Assembly (NCBI RefSeq): GCF_000308795.1
Contig: NZ_BAGK01000193.1
Coordinates: 1 to 54,929, forward strand
DNA: 54,929 nt
DNA from: Nocardia thailandica NBRC 100428
Lineage (GTDB): Bacteria > Actinomycetota > Actinomycetes > Mycobacteriales > Mycobacteriaceae
Direction: 5' to 3'
The position numbers were made by a program, and so were the translations under genes. The notes beneath the pieces are model-generated. The model was not told where the DNA came from. It made no database searches and saw only the letters and a program-made list of their open reading frames with translations. Every line of letters begins with the position of its first letter. Position 1 is the first letter of the stretch. Of the stretch, positions 43,221 to 50,774 are shown one piece after another.

Positions 43221-44447
43221 TCAGGCGACGTGCGCGCGATAGCTGCGGGCCACCAGCGCCGAGCGCAGGTACCACAGCCCCGAGGGCTGGGTCGGGTCGA
43301 AGCCGGTGAGCTGTCCGATGCGCTTGAGCCGGTAGTCGACGGTGTTGGTGTGCACGTGCAGCACGCGGGCGGTGTGCTGGCGGTTGAGATTGTTGGCGAT
43401 GTGACGCTGCAGGGTCTCGAGCAGCTCCGGATGCGGGTCGAGGGTGTCGAGCAGCGAACCGAGGAACTCCCGCCCGGGGCCCGGGCGGGTCAGCTGGTAC
43501 TCGAGCGCCAGTTCGTCGAAGCGGTACAGGCCCGGCACCGCGTCGAGGCGGTGCACCATGTCCAGCAGCTCGTGGGCCTGATCGGCGGCGTCGGGGACCG
43601 CGTCCGCGCGCGCCTCGACCATCGCGGCGGTGATGCCGACCTGCGCCGCGGCCGAGAGCCGGGCGATCAGCGCCGTGAGTTCCTCCAGGTCGACGGCCTC
43701 GGCGGGGATCAGCACGGTGCCACCGTCCACGCTCAGCAGCGACAGCGCCTGCTCGCCACACTGTTTGGCCAGCTCGGCCTGGACCCGGCGCAGCTTGCGC
43801 CGGGCCACGACCTTGCCGTCGAGGGCCGGGTTCTGCTCGTCCCGGTGCGGGGGCAGCGACAGCGCCAGCACCGAATAGGACTCGGCGATGGTGATCCCGC
43901 ACTCGCGGGCCATGGTCGAGGTGGAGTGCCCGCCCAGCAGCGCCGAGGTCAGGGTGTGCACCGCGGTGTGGTGCTCGCTGACCACCGCGCGCAGCTCGCG
44001 GACGTAGGCGCGCGAGACCTGGGCGGTGATGGCGTCGAGGGTCTCCATGAGGACGCGGATGCCGTCGAGCAGGTTCTCGTAGTCGTTGACCGTGGCGTTG
44101 GCGACGACGAGGTCCATGCCGATCTTGAAACCTTCGGCGATCGAATGGTGGATGGTGTCGATCGGCACCCCCTCCCGGGCCCAGCCCCCGGCGGCCTCCT
44201 GTAGTCGTTGCATGGTGGCGGGCAGGTCGTGCCCGTCGAGCATGCTGGCCGCGAATTCCAGGCAGATGCGGGTGATGGCGGTGACGTCGCCGGCGATGGC
44301 GTCGCCGGGGAGCGTGCCGCAGGGCACGACATTGGCGACGAAGTGGCCGACCAGCTGCCGCGACAGGGTCCGCGCGTCGCGCAGTGGCGACGACATCGGC
44401 TTTCCCGAAATGGTGAGTGTCTGCCGTGGCGCGTTGTCGACCGTCAT
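43221..44447 (-). CDS. PucR/CdaR-family transcriptional regulator
   Basis: 408 residues, ATG 44447 with AAAGGGG upstream. The C-terminal HTH_30-type domain reads NLNRQHTARVLHVHTNTVDYRL-like and ends KRIGQLTGFDPTQPSG. The N-terminal 150 residues are helical (RsbR-like look) and the middle is a degenerate GGDEF-like CdaR region. It differs from MabR in its N-terminus. It sits directly upstream of the carboxyltransferase gene on the same strand, and identical-core palindromes flank it. Likely a regulator of acyl-CoA carboxylation/lipid genes. Confidence 0.85.
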   Translation of the reverse strand: MTVDNAPRQTLTISGKPMSSPLRDARTLSRQLVGHFVANVVPCGTLPGDAIAGDVTAITRICLEFAASMLDGHDLPATMQRLQEAAGGWAREGVPIDTIHHSIAEGFKIGMDLVVANATVNDYENLLDGIRVLMETLDAITAQVSRAYVRELRAVVSEHHTAVHTLTSALLGGHSTSTMARECGITIAESYSVLALSLPPHRDEQNPALDGKVVARRKLRRVQAELAKQCGEQALSLLSVDGGTVLIPAEAVDLEELTALIARLSAAAQVGITAAMVEARADAVPDAADQAHELLDMVHRLDAVPGLYRFDELALEYQLTRPGPGREFLGSLLDTLDPHPELLETLQRHIANNLNRQHTARVLHVHTNTVDYRLKRIGQLTGFDPTQPSGLWYLRSALVARSYRAHVA

Positions 44448-44549
44448 GGAGATTGCCCCTTTCCAGGGGCTTCACACTAGCGGGGTTTGCGGCATCACAG
44501 ATTCGTTTGCCTTGTTATCGGCCGAGAGCACCAATCTCTGGTCTGGTTT

Positions 44550-44563
44550 TGTGACATGTCACA
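44550..44563. promoter_or_regulatory. Perfect 14-bp palindrome TGTGACATGTCACA in divergent promoter
   Basis: Fully symmetric, between the PucR-type regulator (start 44447, minus) and the HAD-like gene (start 44642, plus). Second copy of the motif at 43174. Placement suits autoregulation plus control of the HAD gene. Confidence 0.7.
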
Positions 44564-44641
44564 GGGCTGGCAGTCGGCTATGGCGGGTTGTAATGTTTGG
44601 CGAGCATTTCGAGCCCGTGCACGGGGAAAGGGGTACCGCCC

Positions 44642-45118
44642 ATGCGGCCTGCTGTGCGCTGCCTGGTCTGGGAGCTGAACGACACCCTCTGGGAGGGCGT
44701 CGTCCACGACGGGACCGCCGCCGCTCTGCGGCCGGAGGCGTGCGGAACGCTGACCAAGCTCAGCGAACGCGGCGTGTTGCACGCCGTCGCCGCGCGCGGC
44801 GACCGGGAGCGGACGCTGCGCGCGCTCTACCGGTTCGGGGTCTACGAGATGTTCTCCGCCATCGACATCGGGTGGGGCCGCAAGTCCGCGGCGCTGGTAC
44901 GGCTGGCGAACGGCCTCGGCCTCGGCCTGGACACCGTGGCCTTCGTCGACGCCGAACCGGTCGAACGCGCGGAGGTCTCGCGCGCGCTGCCCATGGTGCG
45001 CTGCTACGCGGCGCGCAATGTGGAGATGCTGCCGCTGCTCGGCGACTTCCGCCGCGACGTGCGTTCCGAGCCCATGCAGACCCCGCCGCTGGGCTTCGCC
45101 CGGGTCCCCGCGAGCTGA
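44642..45118 (+). CDS. FkbH/HAD-IIIC-like protein with altered catalytic motif
   Basis: 158 residues, ATG 44642 after GGGGAAAGGGG. The sequence follows HAD-IIIC (FkbH, MDP-1-like) proteins: CLVWELNDTLWEGVVHDG at the start, Lys81 in RKSAALVRLANGLGLGLDTVAF, and FVDAEPVERAEVSRALP. In family members the first motif is DLDNTLW; here the nucleophile Asp is Glu11 and the second Asp is Asn13, and the DDN of motif IV is DAE. Phosphatase or transferase activity is therefore doubtful; it may be a binding or regulatory protein. It is shorter than full FkbH, which also has an N-terminal domain. Confidence 0.75.
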   Translation: MRPAVRCLVWELNDTLWEGVVHDGTAAALRPEACGTLTKLSERGVLHAVAARGDRERTLRALYRFGVYEMFSAIDIGWGRKSAALVRLANGLGLGLDTVAFVDAEPVERAEVSRALPMVRCYAARNVEMLPLLGDFRRDVRSEPMQTPPLGFARVPAS

Positions 45119-45156
45119 CCGGTGCCGCCCGCCACCGCGGTGGCGGGCGGCACCGG
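45119..45156. terminator. Bidirectional hairpin terminator
   Basis: A perfect 18-bp stem (CCGGTGCCGCCCGCCACC / GGTGGCGGGCGGCACCGG) with a 2-base centre, beginning at the HAD-like stop and ending just before the convergent GMC oxidoreductase stop. Confidence 0.8.
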
Positions 45157-45162
45157 CAAACC

Positions 45163-46776
45163 TCAGCGGTCGGCCAGCACGAACCGCGCGGCCTGCTCGC
45201 CGATGAACACCGTCGGGGCGTGGGTGTGCCCGCGGATGATCGACGGCATGACCGAGGCGTCGGCGACGCGCAGCCCCTCGACCCCGCGGACCTTCAGGTC
45301 CGGGTCGACGACGCTGGCCTCGTCGGTGCCCATCCGGCAGGTGCCCGCCGGGTGGTACAGCGTGTGCGCGTACTGCTCGAGGGTCAGCGCGAGGGTCTCC
45401 TCCAGGTCGGCGGGCGCCTCGGGCGGATAGATCAGGTCACCGAGCGTCGACTTCAGCGCGGGCTGGGCGGCCAGCTCGGCGCAGACCCGCAGACCCGCCA
45501 GCATCGCCGCGCGGTCGGCGCCGTCGGGGTCGGACAGGTAGCGCGGGTCGATCACCGGCTTGGCGGTCGGGTCGGCCGAGGCCAGGGTGATCCGGCCGCG
45601 GCTGCGGGGGCGCAGCAGCACCGCGACCAGGATGACGCCGTGTTCGGTCGCCTCGCGCAGGCCCTCGTAGTAGAACGGGGCGGGCGCGTAGATCAGTTCG
45701 AGGTCGGGGTGCTCGAGCTCCGGGTCGGACTTGACGAATCCGTAGGCCTCGCCGACGTTCGAGGTCAGCATGCCCCGGTGCCGGACCAGGTAGTTGATCA
45801 GCTCGAGCGGCTTCTCGGCGGTGTAGAGCGAGTCCGAGTCCACGCTGTAGCCGAGGCCTGCGGTCAGGTGGTCCATCAGGTTGGCGCCGACCTCGGGGGA
45901 GTGGGCGACCACGTCGATGTCGTGCTCGGCCAGCGCCTCGCGGTCGCCGATCCCGGAGAGCATGAGCAGCTGCGGGGTGTTGACCGCGCCGCCGCACAGG
46001 ATGACCTCGCGGGTGGCGGTGACGGTGTGGGTCTGCCCGTTCCTGACGTACTCCACACCGACCGCGCGCGTGCCGTCGAAGAGGACCCGCGTCACCAGGG
46101 CCTCGGCGAGCACGGTCAGGTTGGGGCGCTTGGCCGCCGGGTGCAGGTAGCCGTCGGCGGTGCTCCAGCGGCGTCCGTCGCGCTGGGTGACCATGGTCTG
46201 GGAGAAGCCCGAGGGCGCGGGCCGGTTCGGGGCCTCGAGCTCGTAGCCGGCCTGCGAGGCCGCCTGCAGGTAGGCGTGGGTGGAGGCGCGCGGGCTGCGC
46301 TGGCGCTGCACGTGCAGCGGCCCGGAGCGGCCCTCGTCGGGATACTGCGCGCCCTGGACCTTCTCGATCGCGCGGAACTGCTCGACCGCGGCCTCGAAGC
46401 CCCACTTCTCCCCGGCCAGCTCGGCCCACTCGTCGTAGTCCGCGCGGAAACCGCGCACCCACATCATGGCGTTCATCGACGAGGATCCGCCGAAGGTCTT
46501 GCCGCGCGGCCAGTAGATCTGCCGGTCGCCGAGGCCGGGCTGCGGTTCGGTCAGGTAGTCCCAGTCCCGTTCCGAGCGGAAAAGTTTCGAGAACGCCGCC
46601 GGGATGTGCACGAAATTGTCGTTGTCGGCCGGGCCCGCCTCGAGCACGACCACCGAGATCTCCGGGTCGGCGCTGAGCCGGTTCGCCACGACCGCCCCCG
46701 CGGACCCCGAACCCACCACCACGTACTCCGCGGAGGTCGTCACACCTGCTTGCACTTCCAACTCCGATCCTCGCAC
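45163..46776 (-). CDS. GMC-family flavoprotein oxidoreductase (alcohol/choline dehydrogenase-like)
   Basis: 537 residues from GTG 46776; GTG 46743 ([11 protein letters not shown]) is an alternative start closer to the FAD domain. FAD fold [19 protein letters not shown] with Glu in LEAGP, GMC signature 1 [18 protein letters not shown], signature 2 [15 protein letters not shown], and C-terminal HPAGTCRMG and [13 protein letters not shown]. The active pair appears to be His/His, as in glucose oxidase, where choline-type enzymes have His/Asn. It oxidises an alcohol to an aldehyde. Substrate unknown; it is a single-gene unit. Confidence 0.9.
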   Translation of the reverse strand: MRGSELEVQAGVTTSAEYVVVGSGSAGAVVANRLSADPEISVVVLEAGPADNDNFVHIPAAFSKLFRSERDWDYLTEPQPGLGDRQIYWPRGKTFGGSSSMNAMMWVRGFRADYDEWAELAGEKWGFEAAVEQFRAIEKVQGAQYPDEGRSGPLHVQRQRSPRASTHAYLQAASQAGYELEAPNRPAPSGFSQTMVTQRDGRRWSTADGYLHPAAKRPNLTVLAEALVTRVLFDGTRAVGVEYVRNGQTHTVTATREVILCGGAVNTPQLLMLSGIGDREALAEHDIDVVAHSPEVGANLMDHLTAGLGYSVDSDSLYTAEKPLELINYLVRHRGMLTSNVGEAYGFVKSDPELEHPDLELIYAPAPFYYEGLREATEHGVILVAVLLRPRSRGRITLASADPTAKPVIDPRYLSDPDGADRAAMLAGLRVCAELAAQPALKSTLGDLIYPPEAPADLEETLALTLEQYAHTLYHPAGTCRMGTDEASVVDPDLKVRGVEGLRVADASVMPSIIRGHTHAPTVFIGEQAARFVLADR

Positions 46777-46917
46777 CGCCGTGGCGGTGACATCTCCACC
46801 GTGCCCCCCTGCGTCCGAAATCGCTCCGGTGACAGCCGGACTCGTGTCCGGGGCACAGACAGGCAGCGTAGAAGATCATGCCCGTGTCCGGCCGGTCGCG
46901 GGGGCGGCACGCGGATC

Positions 46918-48399
46918 TCAGGACCCCGCGGCGGCGGTGCGCCCGGCCCGGCGGCCGTAGAAGCTGCCGTCGCCGAGGGAGGCGCCGCTGACGTACCCGC
47001 CCGCCGACAATCCGCTGGTGCACCGGCCCGCGGCGTACAGGCCAGGGATCGGTTCCCCGCTGACGTGCAGCACCCGGGAGTCGAGGTCGGTGCGCAGCCC
47101 GCCCAGGGTGAATCCGGCGGTGAGCCCGCGCAGGTCGAAGGCGGCCAGCGGGGTGCCGAGGGGCCGGACCCACTCGGGCTTCTTGCCCAGCACCGGGTCG
47201 GCGCCGTGCTCGGCGTGGCGGTTGTAGGTCGCGACGGTGGCCTGCAGCGACTGCTCGGGCAGGCCCATCTCGGCCTCGAGTTCGGCGAGGTCCTCGGCGA
47301 CCCACTTCGGCGGGAAGCGGAAGAACGGGGTGGAGGTGACGGTGGCCAGGGCCTCCTCGAGGGAACGCTCGTCCAGGACGAGGAACGCCTGGTTGTCCTG
47401 CTGCAGCAGCGTCGCCTGGCCCATGCGGCCGGGGTAGGTGTCCTCGGCGATGTAGCGCTGACCTCGGCCGTTGACCAGGATGCCGCGCGCGAGCATCTGC
47501 GGGTCGCCGAACAGCGCGACCTCCGCGGCGTCCATGTGCGCGAGTTCGGCGCCGAGGGCCTGGGCCAGGCGGATGCCGATGCCGTCGTGTTCCTCGATGG
47601 CCGCGCCGGGGCGCCCGCTCAGGCGCGGCACGTAGCGGTCGACCATCTCGGTGTCGTAGGCGAAACTGCCGGTGGCGAGGACGATGCCGCGCTCGGCCCG
47701 CACGGTGACCGGCTTGCCGTAGCGAGTGGCGAGCACGCCGACCACGCGGTCGCCGTCCACGACGAGCCTGCGCAGGCGGGTGTCGTACTCGACGGGGATG
47801 CCGAGCTCGGTCACGGTGTCGGCGAGTGGCTTCATCAGCATGTAGCCGCCGCTGCGCTGCCCGATCTTCTTGTCGGCGTATTGCGGAACGTGCCCGCGCG
47901 GGGCCGGTTTCGCGATGTCGAGGAAGGGCGCGGCGTTCTCCCCGCCGGAGTACATCAGCCCCTCGTCGTGCGGCGGCTCCCAGCCCGGTTCACCCCAGAA
48001 CGCCTCGCGGAAGGGCACGCCGCAGGCGACGAGCCACTCGTAGTGCTCGACGCTGCCCGCGCAGTAGTCGGCGATACGGGCCTCGTCGACGCCGGGGCCG
48101 AGGGCGGCGGTCAGGAACGTCGCCATGTTCTCCGGGGTGTCGTCGAATCCGAGCGCCCGCTGCAACGGGGTGCCGCCGCCGAGGTAGACGAAGCCGCCGG
48201 CCAGCGCGGCCGCGCCGCCCCAGCCGCCGGTGCGTTCCAGAATGAGCACCCGGGCGCCCGCGCGGGCGGCCTCGATGGCCGCGCACACCCCGGCGATGCC
48301 GTAGCCGGCCACCACCACGTCGGCCTCGAGATCCCAGTGCCCGACCTCGGTGACGGGCAGCGGCCGCACGGTGTCGGTCTGGGGGGCGGAATCGGTCAC
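46918..48399 (-). CDS. FAD-binding dehydrogenase, fumarate reductase/3-ketosteroid dehydrogenase-type
   Basis: 493 residues. GTG 48399 is preceded by GGAGGTACCC, fixing the start. N-terminal ADVVVAGYGIAGVCAAIEA and LILERTGGWGGAAALAGGF, middle GIVLATGSFAYD, C-terminal GLYAAGRCTSGLSAGGYVSGASLGDGSFYGRRAG. This is the succinate dehydrogenase/fumarate reductase flavoprotein family that includes 3-ketosteroid delta-1-dehydrogenases and urocanate reductases; mycobacterial Rv1817-type proteins have about this length. A KstR-like palindrome lies about 60 bases upstream of the start. A role in sterol or other lipid oxidation is an inference. Confidence 0.82.
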   Translation of the reverse strand: MTDSAPQTDTVRPLPVTEVGHWDLEADVVVAGYGIAGVCAAIEAARAGARVLILERTGGWGGAAALAGGFVYLGGGTPLQRALGFDDTPENMATFLTAALGPGVDEARIADYCAGSVEHYEWLVACGVPFREAFWGEPGWEPPHDEGLMYSGGENAAPFLDIAKPAPRGHVPQYADKKIGQRSGGYMLMKPLADTVTELGIPVEYDTRLRRLVVDGDRVVGVLATRYGKPVTVRAERGIVLATGSFAYDTEMVDRYVPRLSGRPGAAIEEHDGIGIRLAQALGAELAHMDAAEVALFGDPQMLARGILVNGRGQRYIAEDTYPGRMGQATLLQQDNQAFLVLDERSLEEALATVTSTPFFRFPPKWVAEDLAELEAEMGLPEQSLQATVATYNRHAEHGADPVLGKKPEWVRPLGTPLAAFDLRGLTAGFTLGGLRTDLDSRVLHVSGEPIPGLYAAGRCTSGLSAGGYVSGASLGDGSFYGRRAGRTAAAGS

Positions 48400-48456
48400 G
48401 GGTACCTCCGGGAGTTTGCGACGGTAGGGAAATGGTGCCGTGCCCGCCGCCACAAA

Positions 48457-48476
48457 ACAAGAACGTGTTCCAGAAA
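48457..48476. promoter_or_regulatory. KstR-like palindrome (AAGAACGTGTTCCA core)
   Basis: The core at 48459-48472 matches the TNNAACNNGTTNNA consensus known for the sterol regulator KstR except at the first base. It lies between the divergent flavoprotein and glutathione peroxidase genes in an AT-richer patch. It could equally be the site of another TetR-type regulator. Confidence 0.45.
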
Positions 48477-48567
48477 TCCCGTCGATCGGAGTCGTGGCCG
48501 GGCGCCCGGGGCTCCGGTAGCGTGACGCTGCAACGCGTCCGACGACGAAATCTGGTGGTACCCGACG

Positions 48568-49056
48568 ATGGCGAACATCCGACAGATCCCGGTGCAGACC
48601 CTGGCCGGTACGGCGACGACCCTGGACGAGCTCGCGGGCGACCGCGCGATCCTGCTGGTCAACGTCGCCTCCAAGTGCGGCCTCACCCCGCAGTACACCG
48701 GGCTGGTCGAGCTGCAGAAGACCTACGGCCCGCGCGGGTTCACCGTGATCGGCGTGCCGAGCAACCAGTTCATGGGCCAGGAGCCCGGCACCGCCGAGGA
48801 GATCCAGGAGTTCTGCTCGGTGACCTACGGCGTCGACTTCCCCCTGCTGGCCAAGACCGACGTCAACGGCGAAGACCGTCACCCGGTCTACGCCGAGATC
48901 GCCGCGACCCCCGACGCCGAGGGCGCCGCGGGCGACGTGCAGTGGAACTTCGAGAAGTTCCTCATCGACCGCAGTGGCACGGTCGTGTCGCGCTTCCGTC
49001 CGCGTACCGAACCGGGCGCCCCGGAGGTCACCGAGGCCATCGAAGCGCTGCTCTAG
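48568..49056 (+). CDS. Glutathione peroxidase-family (thioredoxin-dependent) peroxidase
   Basis: 162 residues, ATG 48568. Thioredoxin fold with peroxidatic Cys37 in NVASKCGLTPQY, the Gln motif GVPSNQFMGQEPG, and WNFEKFLIDRSG. It is a Cys, not selenocysteine, enzyme. Actinobacteria of this type lack glutathione, so thioredoxin or mycothiol-linked recycling is more likely. The second Cys (EFCSVTYGVDF) could be the resolving residue. It protects against lipid or hydrogen peroxides, fitting a lipid-rich neighbourhood. Confidence 0.92.
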   Translation: MANIRQIPVQTLAGTATTLDELAGDRAILLVNVASKCGLTPQYTGLVELQKTYGPRGFTVIGVPSNQFMGQEPGTAEEIQEFCSVTYGVDFPLLAKTDVNGEDRHPVYAEIAATPDAEGAAGDVQWNFEKFLIDRSGTVVSRFRPRTEPGAPEVTEAIEALL

Positions 49057-49106
49057 CGGCGAACCGGCTGCGCCGGGGGACATCTGGGCCGGGTGTGGCG
49101 AAGGTC

Positions 49107-49140
49107 ATGCCCGGCCGTTCCGTTTCCGGACGCCGGGCAT
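49107..49140 (+). terminator. Possible hairpin terminator after the peroxidase gene
   Basis: A perfect 9-bp stem ATGCCCGGC / GCCGGGCAT with a 16-base loop, about 50 bases after the peroxidase stop. No T-tract. Confidence 0.4.
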
Positions 49141-49257
49141 TATCCGCAGGGTAACGGCTGTGTGGCCGAGTCGATATCGAACCGTTGCCTGTCCGCCGGT
49201 GTGGCGAATCTTCCGATTGGTTCCTGCCGGAGCCGCATTCCGGCATAGGGTGCCGCC

Positions 49258-49497
49258 ATGGCGAGTACTGCTGCCACAGCTATCGAATCCGACGGTCCCC
49301 GCTACTCGATCGGGGAACCGCGCCACGCGCACCTCGAGGTGGTGCCCGAGCCACCTCGCCTCGAGGAGGTCGACCAGGCCATGCCACCGCTCGAGATCGG
49401 CCCCGCCGACGTGGCGCGCCTGACCCCCGCCGCGCGGCACCGGCTGCTGGCGTTCATCCACTCCCAGCTGGCCGATCTCGAGGAGATGGACGGCTGA
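49258..49497 (+). CDS. Small hypothetical protein, 79 residues
   Basis: I do not recognise a family. ATG 49258; the protein is acidic, with a Pro/Glu-rich first half (VVPEPPRLEEVDQAMPPLE) and a predicted C-terminal helix (AARHRLLAFIHSQLADLEEM). No signal peptide, Cys or membrane segment. Codon use (GC-rich third positions in this frame) supports coding. About 200 bases separate it from the peroxidase gene and about 170 from the lipoprotein gene, so it is probably its own transcript. Confidence 0.6.
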   Translation: MASTAATAIESDGPRYSIGEPRHAHLEVVPEPPRLEEVDQAMPPLEIGPADVARLTPAARHRLLAFIHSQLADLEEMDG

Positions 49498-49550
49498 TCC
49501 CGAAGCTCCTGGGTCCGCCGGGAGTTCGCCGCGACAAGAGATGGCAACGG

Positions 49551-49560
49551 GCCGATCGGT
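49551..49560. repeat. GCCGATCGGT copy upstream of the lipoprotein gene
   Basis: Exact 10-mer about 110 bases upstream of the LprG-like start, followed by TCCGATACGAT, whose TACGAT could be a -10 element. Same sequence as at 20871, 20917 and 41518. Confidence 0.4.
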
Positions 49561-49668
49561 CCGATACGATCTCGCCCGGGGGGAGCGAGTATCAGGCCGC
49601 TTCGCCGTTAACACCACGGCTGCGGCGGTAGATGTCTCCCCGCACTGTGCCTCACGAATCAACAGGGG

Positions 49669-50487
49669 TTGAACTTGATCGAACTGAACTCGCCGCGCCC
49701 GGCCGCCCGTCGGCGCTTCCGCGCCGGCGTCATGCCGGTCGTCGCGACCGCCGCCCTGGTGGCCGCGCTCGTCTCGGGCTGCACCTCCTCCGACGACTCC
49801 GGCACCACCGCCGCGCCGCCGAGCCAGCTGCCCGAGGGCACCCAGCTCGTCGCCGAGTCCGCCAAGACCACGCAGACGCTCAAGACCGTCCACCTGAACC
49901 TGGACGTCAAGAACCTGCCGAACCTGCCGGTCGAGAAGGTCTCCGCCGACGTCACCTCCGAGACCGAGGGCTCCGGCGCCGCCAAGGGCGAGGCCAAGGT
50001 GAAGCTCACCCCCGACGCCGCGTTCACCGAGCAGGAGTTCCTGGTCGTCGACAAGCAGCTGTACTCCAAGAAGGGTGCGGGCTACGTCGGCGTCGGTGGC
50101 GCCGAGAAGATCTACGACCCGGGCGTCATCCTGGACAAGGACAAGGGCCTGGCCAACGTCATCGCCAACGTCAAGAACGCGAAGGCCGAAAGCCGCGAGA
50201 CCATCGACGGCGTGGCCACGGTGAAGGTCACCGGCACCATCGATGCCTCCGTGATCGACCCGATTGTCCCGCGCGTCGGCGAAGCGGGCGGTACCCTTCC
50301 GATCACCCTCTACATCGCCGACGTCGCTCCGCCGACGGGTACGGCCTCGACGCTCCCGTCGTCGGCCTCCTCGCCGGGCACCGGTCCGAACCTGGTGCGC
50401 GCGGTGATCAAGAAGGACGACGGCACCGTGACAGTGACTCTGTCGAACTGGGCGAAGCCGGTGAAGATCGTCAAGCCCGGCAGCTGA
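49669..50487 (+). CDS. lprG: LppX/LprAFG-family lipoprotein, LprG-like
   Basis: 272 residues from TTG 49669; the TTG at 49675 has better spacing from AGGGG and may be the true start. A lipoprotein signal (Arg-rich n-region, hydrophobic core, lipobox LVSGC with Cys38 counted from 49669) is followed by a Ser/Asp/Thr-rich stretch and an LppX-type fold (LVAESAKTTQTLKTVHLNLDV, AAFTEQEFLVVDKQLYSK, ANVIANVKNAKAE). Family members bind triacylated lipids or lipoarabinomannan in a hydrophobic cavity at the outer face of the membrane. The usual MFS partner (P55) is not next to it here. A terminator follows at once. Confidence 0.85.
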   Translation: MNLIELNSPRPAARRRFRAGVMPVVATAALVAALVSGCTSSDDSGTTAAPPSQLPEGTQLVAESAKTTQTLKTVHLNLDVKNLPNLPVEKVSADVTSETEGSGAAKGEAKVKLTPDAAFTEQEFLVVDKQLYSKKGAGYVGVGGAEKIYDPGVILDKDKGLANVIANVKNAKAESRETIDGVATVKVTGTIDASVIDPIVPRVGEAGGTLPITLYIADVAPPTGTASTLPSSASSPGTGPNLVRAVIKKDDGTVTVTLSNWAKPVKIVKPGS

Positions 50488-50511
50488 CGAGCAGCACTTC
50501 CGCACCGAGGA

Positions 50512-50570
50512 CGGTCCGGGAGTCGCGGACACCGGCGCTGTGCCGGATCCGGGCTCCCGGACCGCTTTTC
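50512..50570 (+). terminator. Intrinsic terminator after the lipoprotein gene
   Basis: An 11-bp perfect stem CGGTCCGGGAG (50512-50522) / CTCCCGGACCG (50554-50564) with a 31-base loop, followed by CTTTTC. One of the few hairpins here with a T-rich tail. Confidence 0.7.
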
Positions 50571-50577
50571 GTTACCA

Positions 50578-50608
50578 CCGCCCGCCGGCGGCGATCGCCG
50601 GCGGGCGG
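50578..50608. terminator. Second GC-rich hairpin
   Basis: A 13-bp perfect stem CCGCCCGCCGGCG / CGCCGGCGGGCGG with a 5-base loop, just after the first terminator. It is followed by an AT-rich patch (about 50611-50665) that probably holds the promoter of the desaturase-PKS-exporter genes; I cannot assign hexamers with confidence. Confidence 0.55.
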
Positions 50609-50774
50609 AGTTGTGCCTTAAGAGTTTGTTGAGTGAAAGACAAGGCGCGCCAAGGATTATCGGTACCGTGGCCGCCGAAAATGTGATGGACTGGAACGTT
50701 GCCGGTATGGCCGAGGCACCACGAGCCTGCCCGCCCGTCGCCAGGTGCCGCCACAAGATCTGCGAAGGAACGAG

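Noticed and set aside
46850..46917. Direct repeat CGTGTCCGG near the flavoprotein stop
   Set aside because: Short GC-rich repeat with no symmetry or conserved spacing; expected by chance.
44086..48525. A 1479-codon open frame on the plus strand
   Set aside because: It runs antisense through the PucR regulator, GMC and flavoprotein genes and has only low-complexity Arg/Gly/Ala/Val-rich sequence without any domain; very high GC removes stop codons in shadow frames.
49563..49575. TACGAT as a firm -10 promoter element for the LprG-like gene
   Set aside because: No convincing -35 element at 16-18 bases upstream; kept only as a remark.
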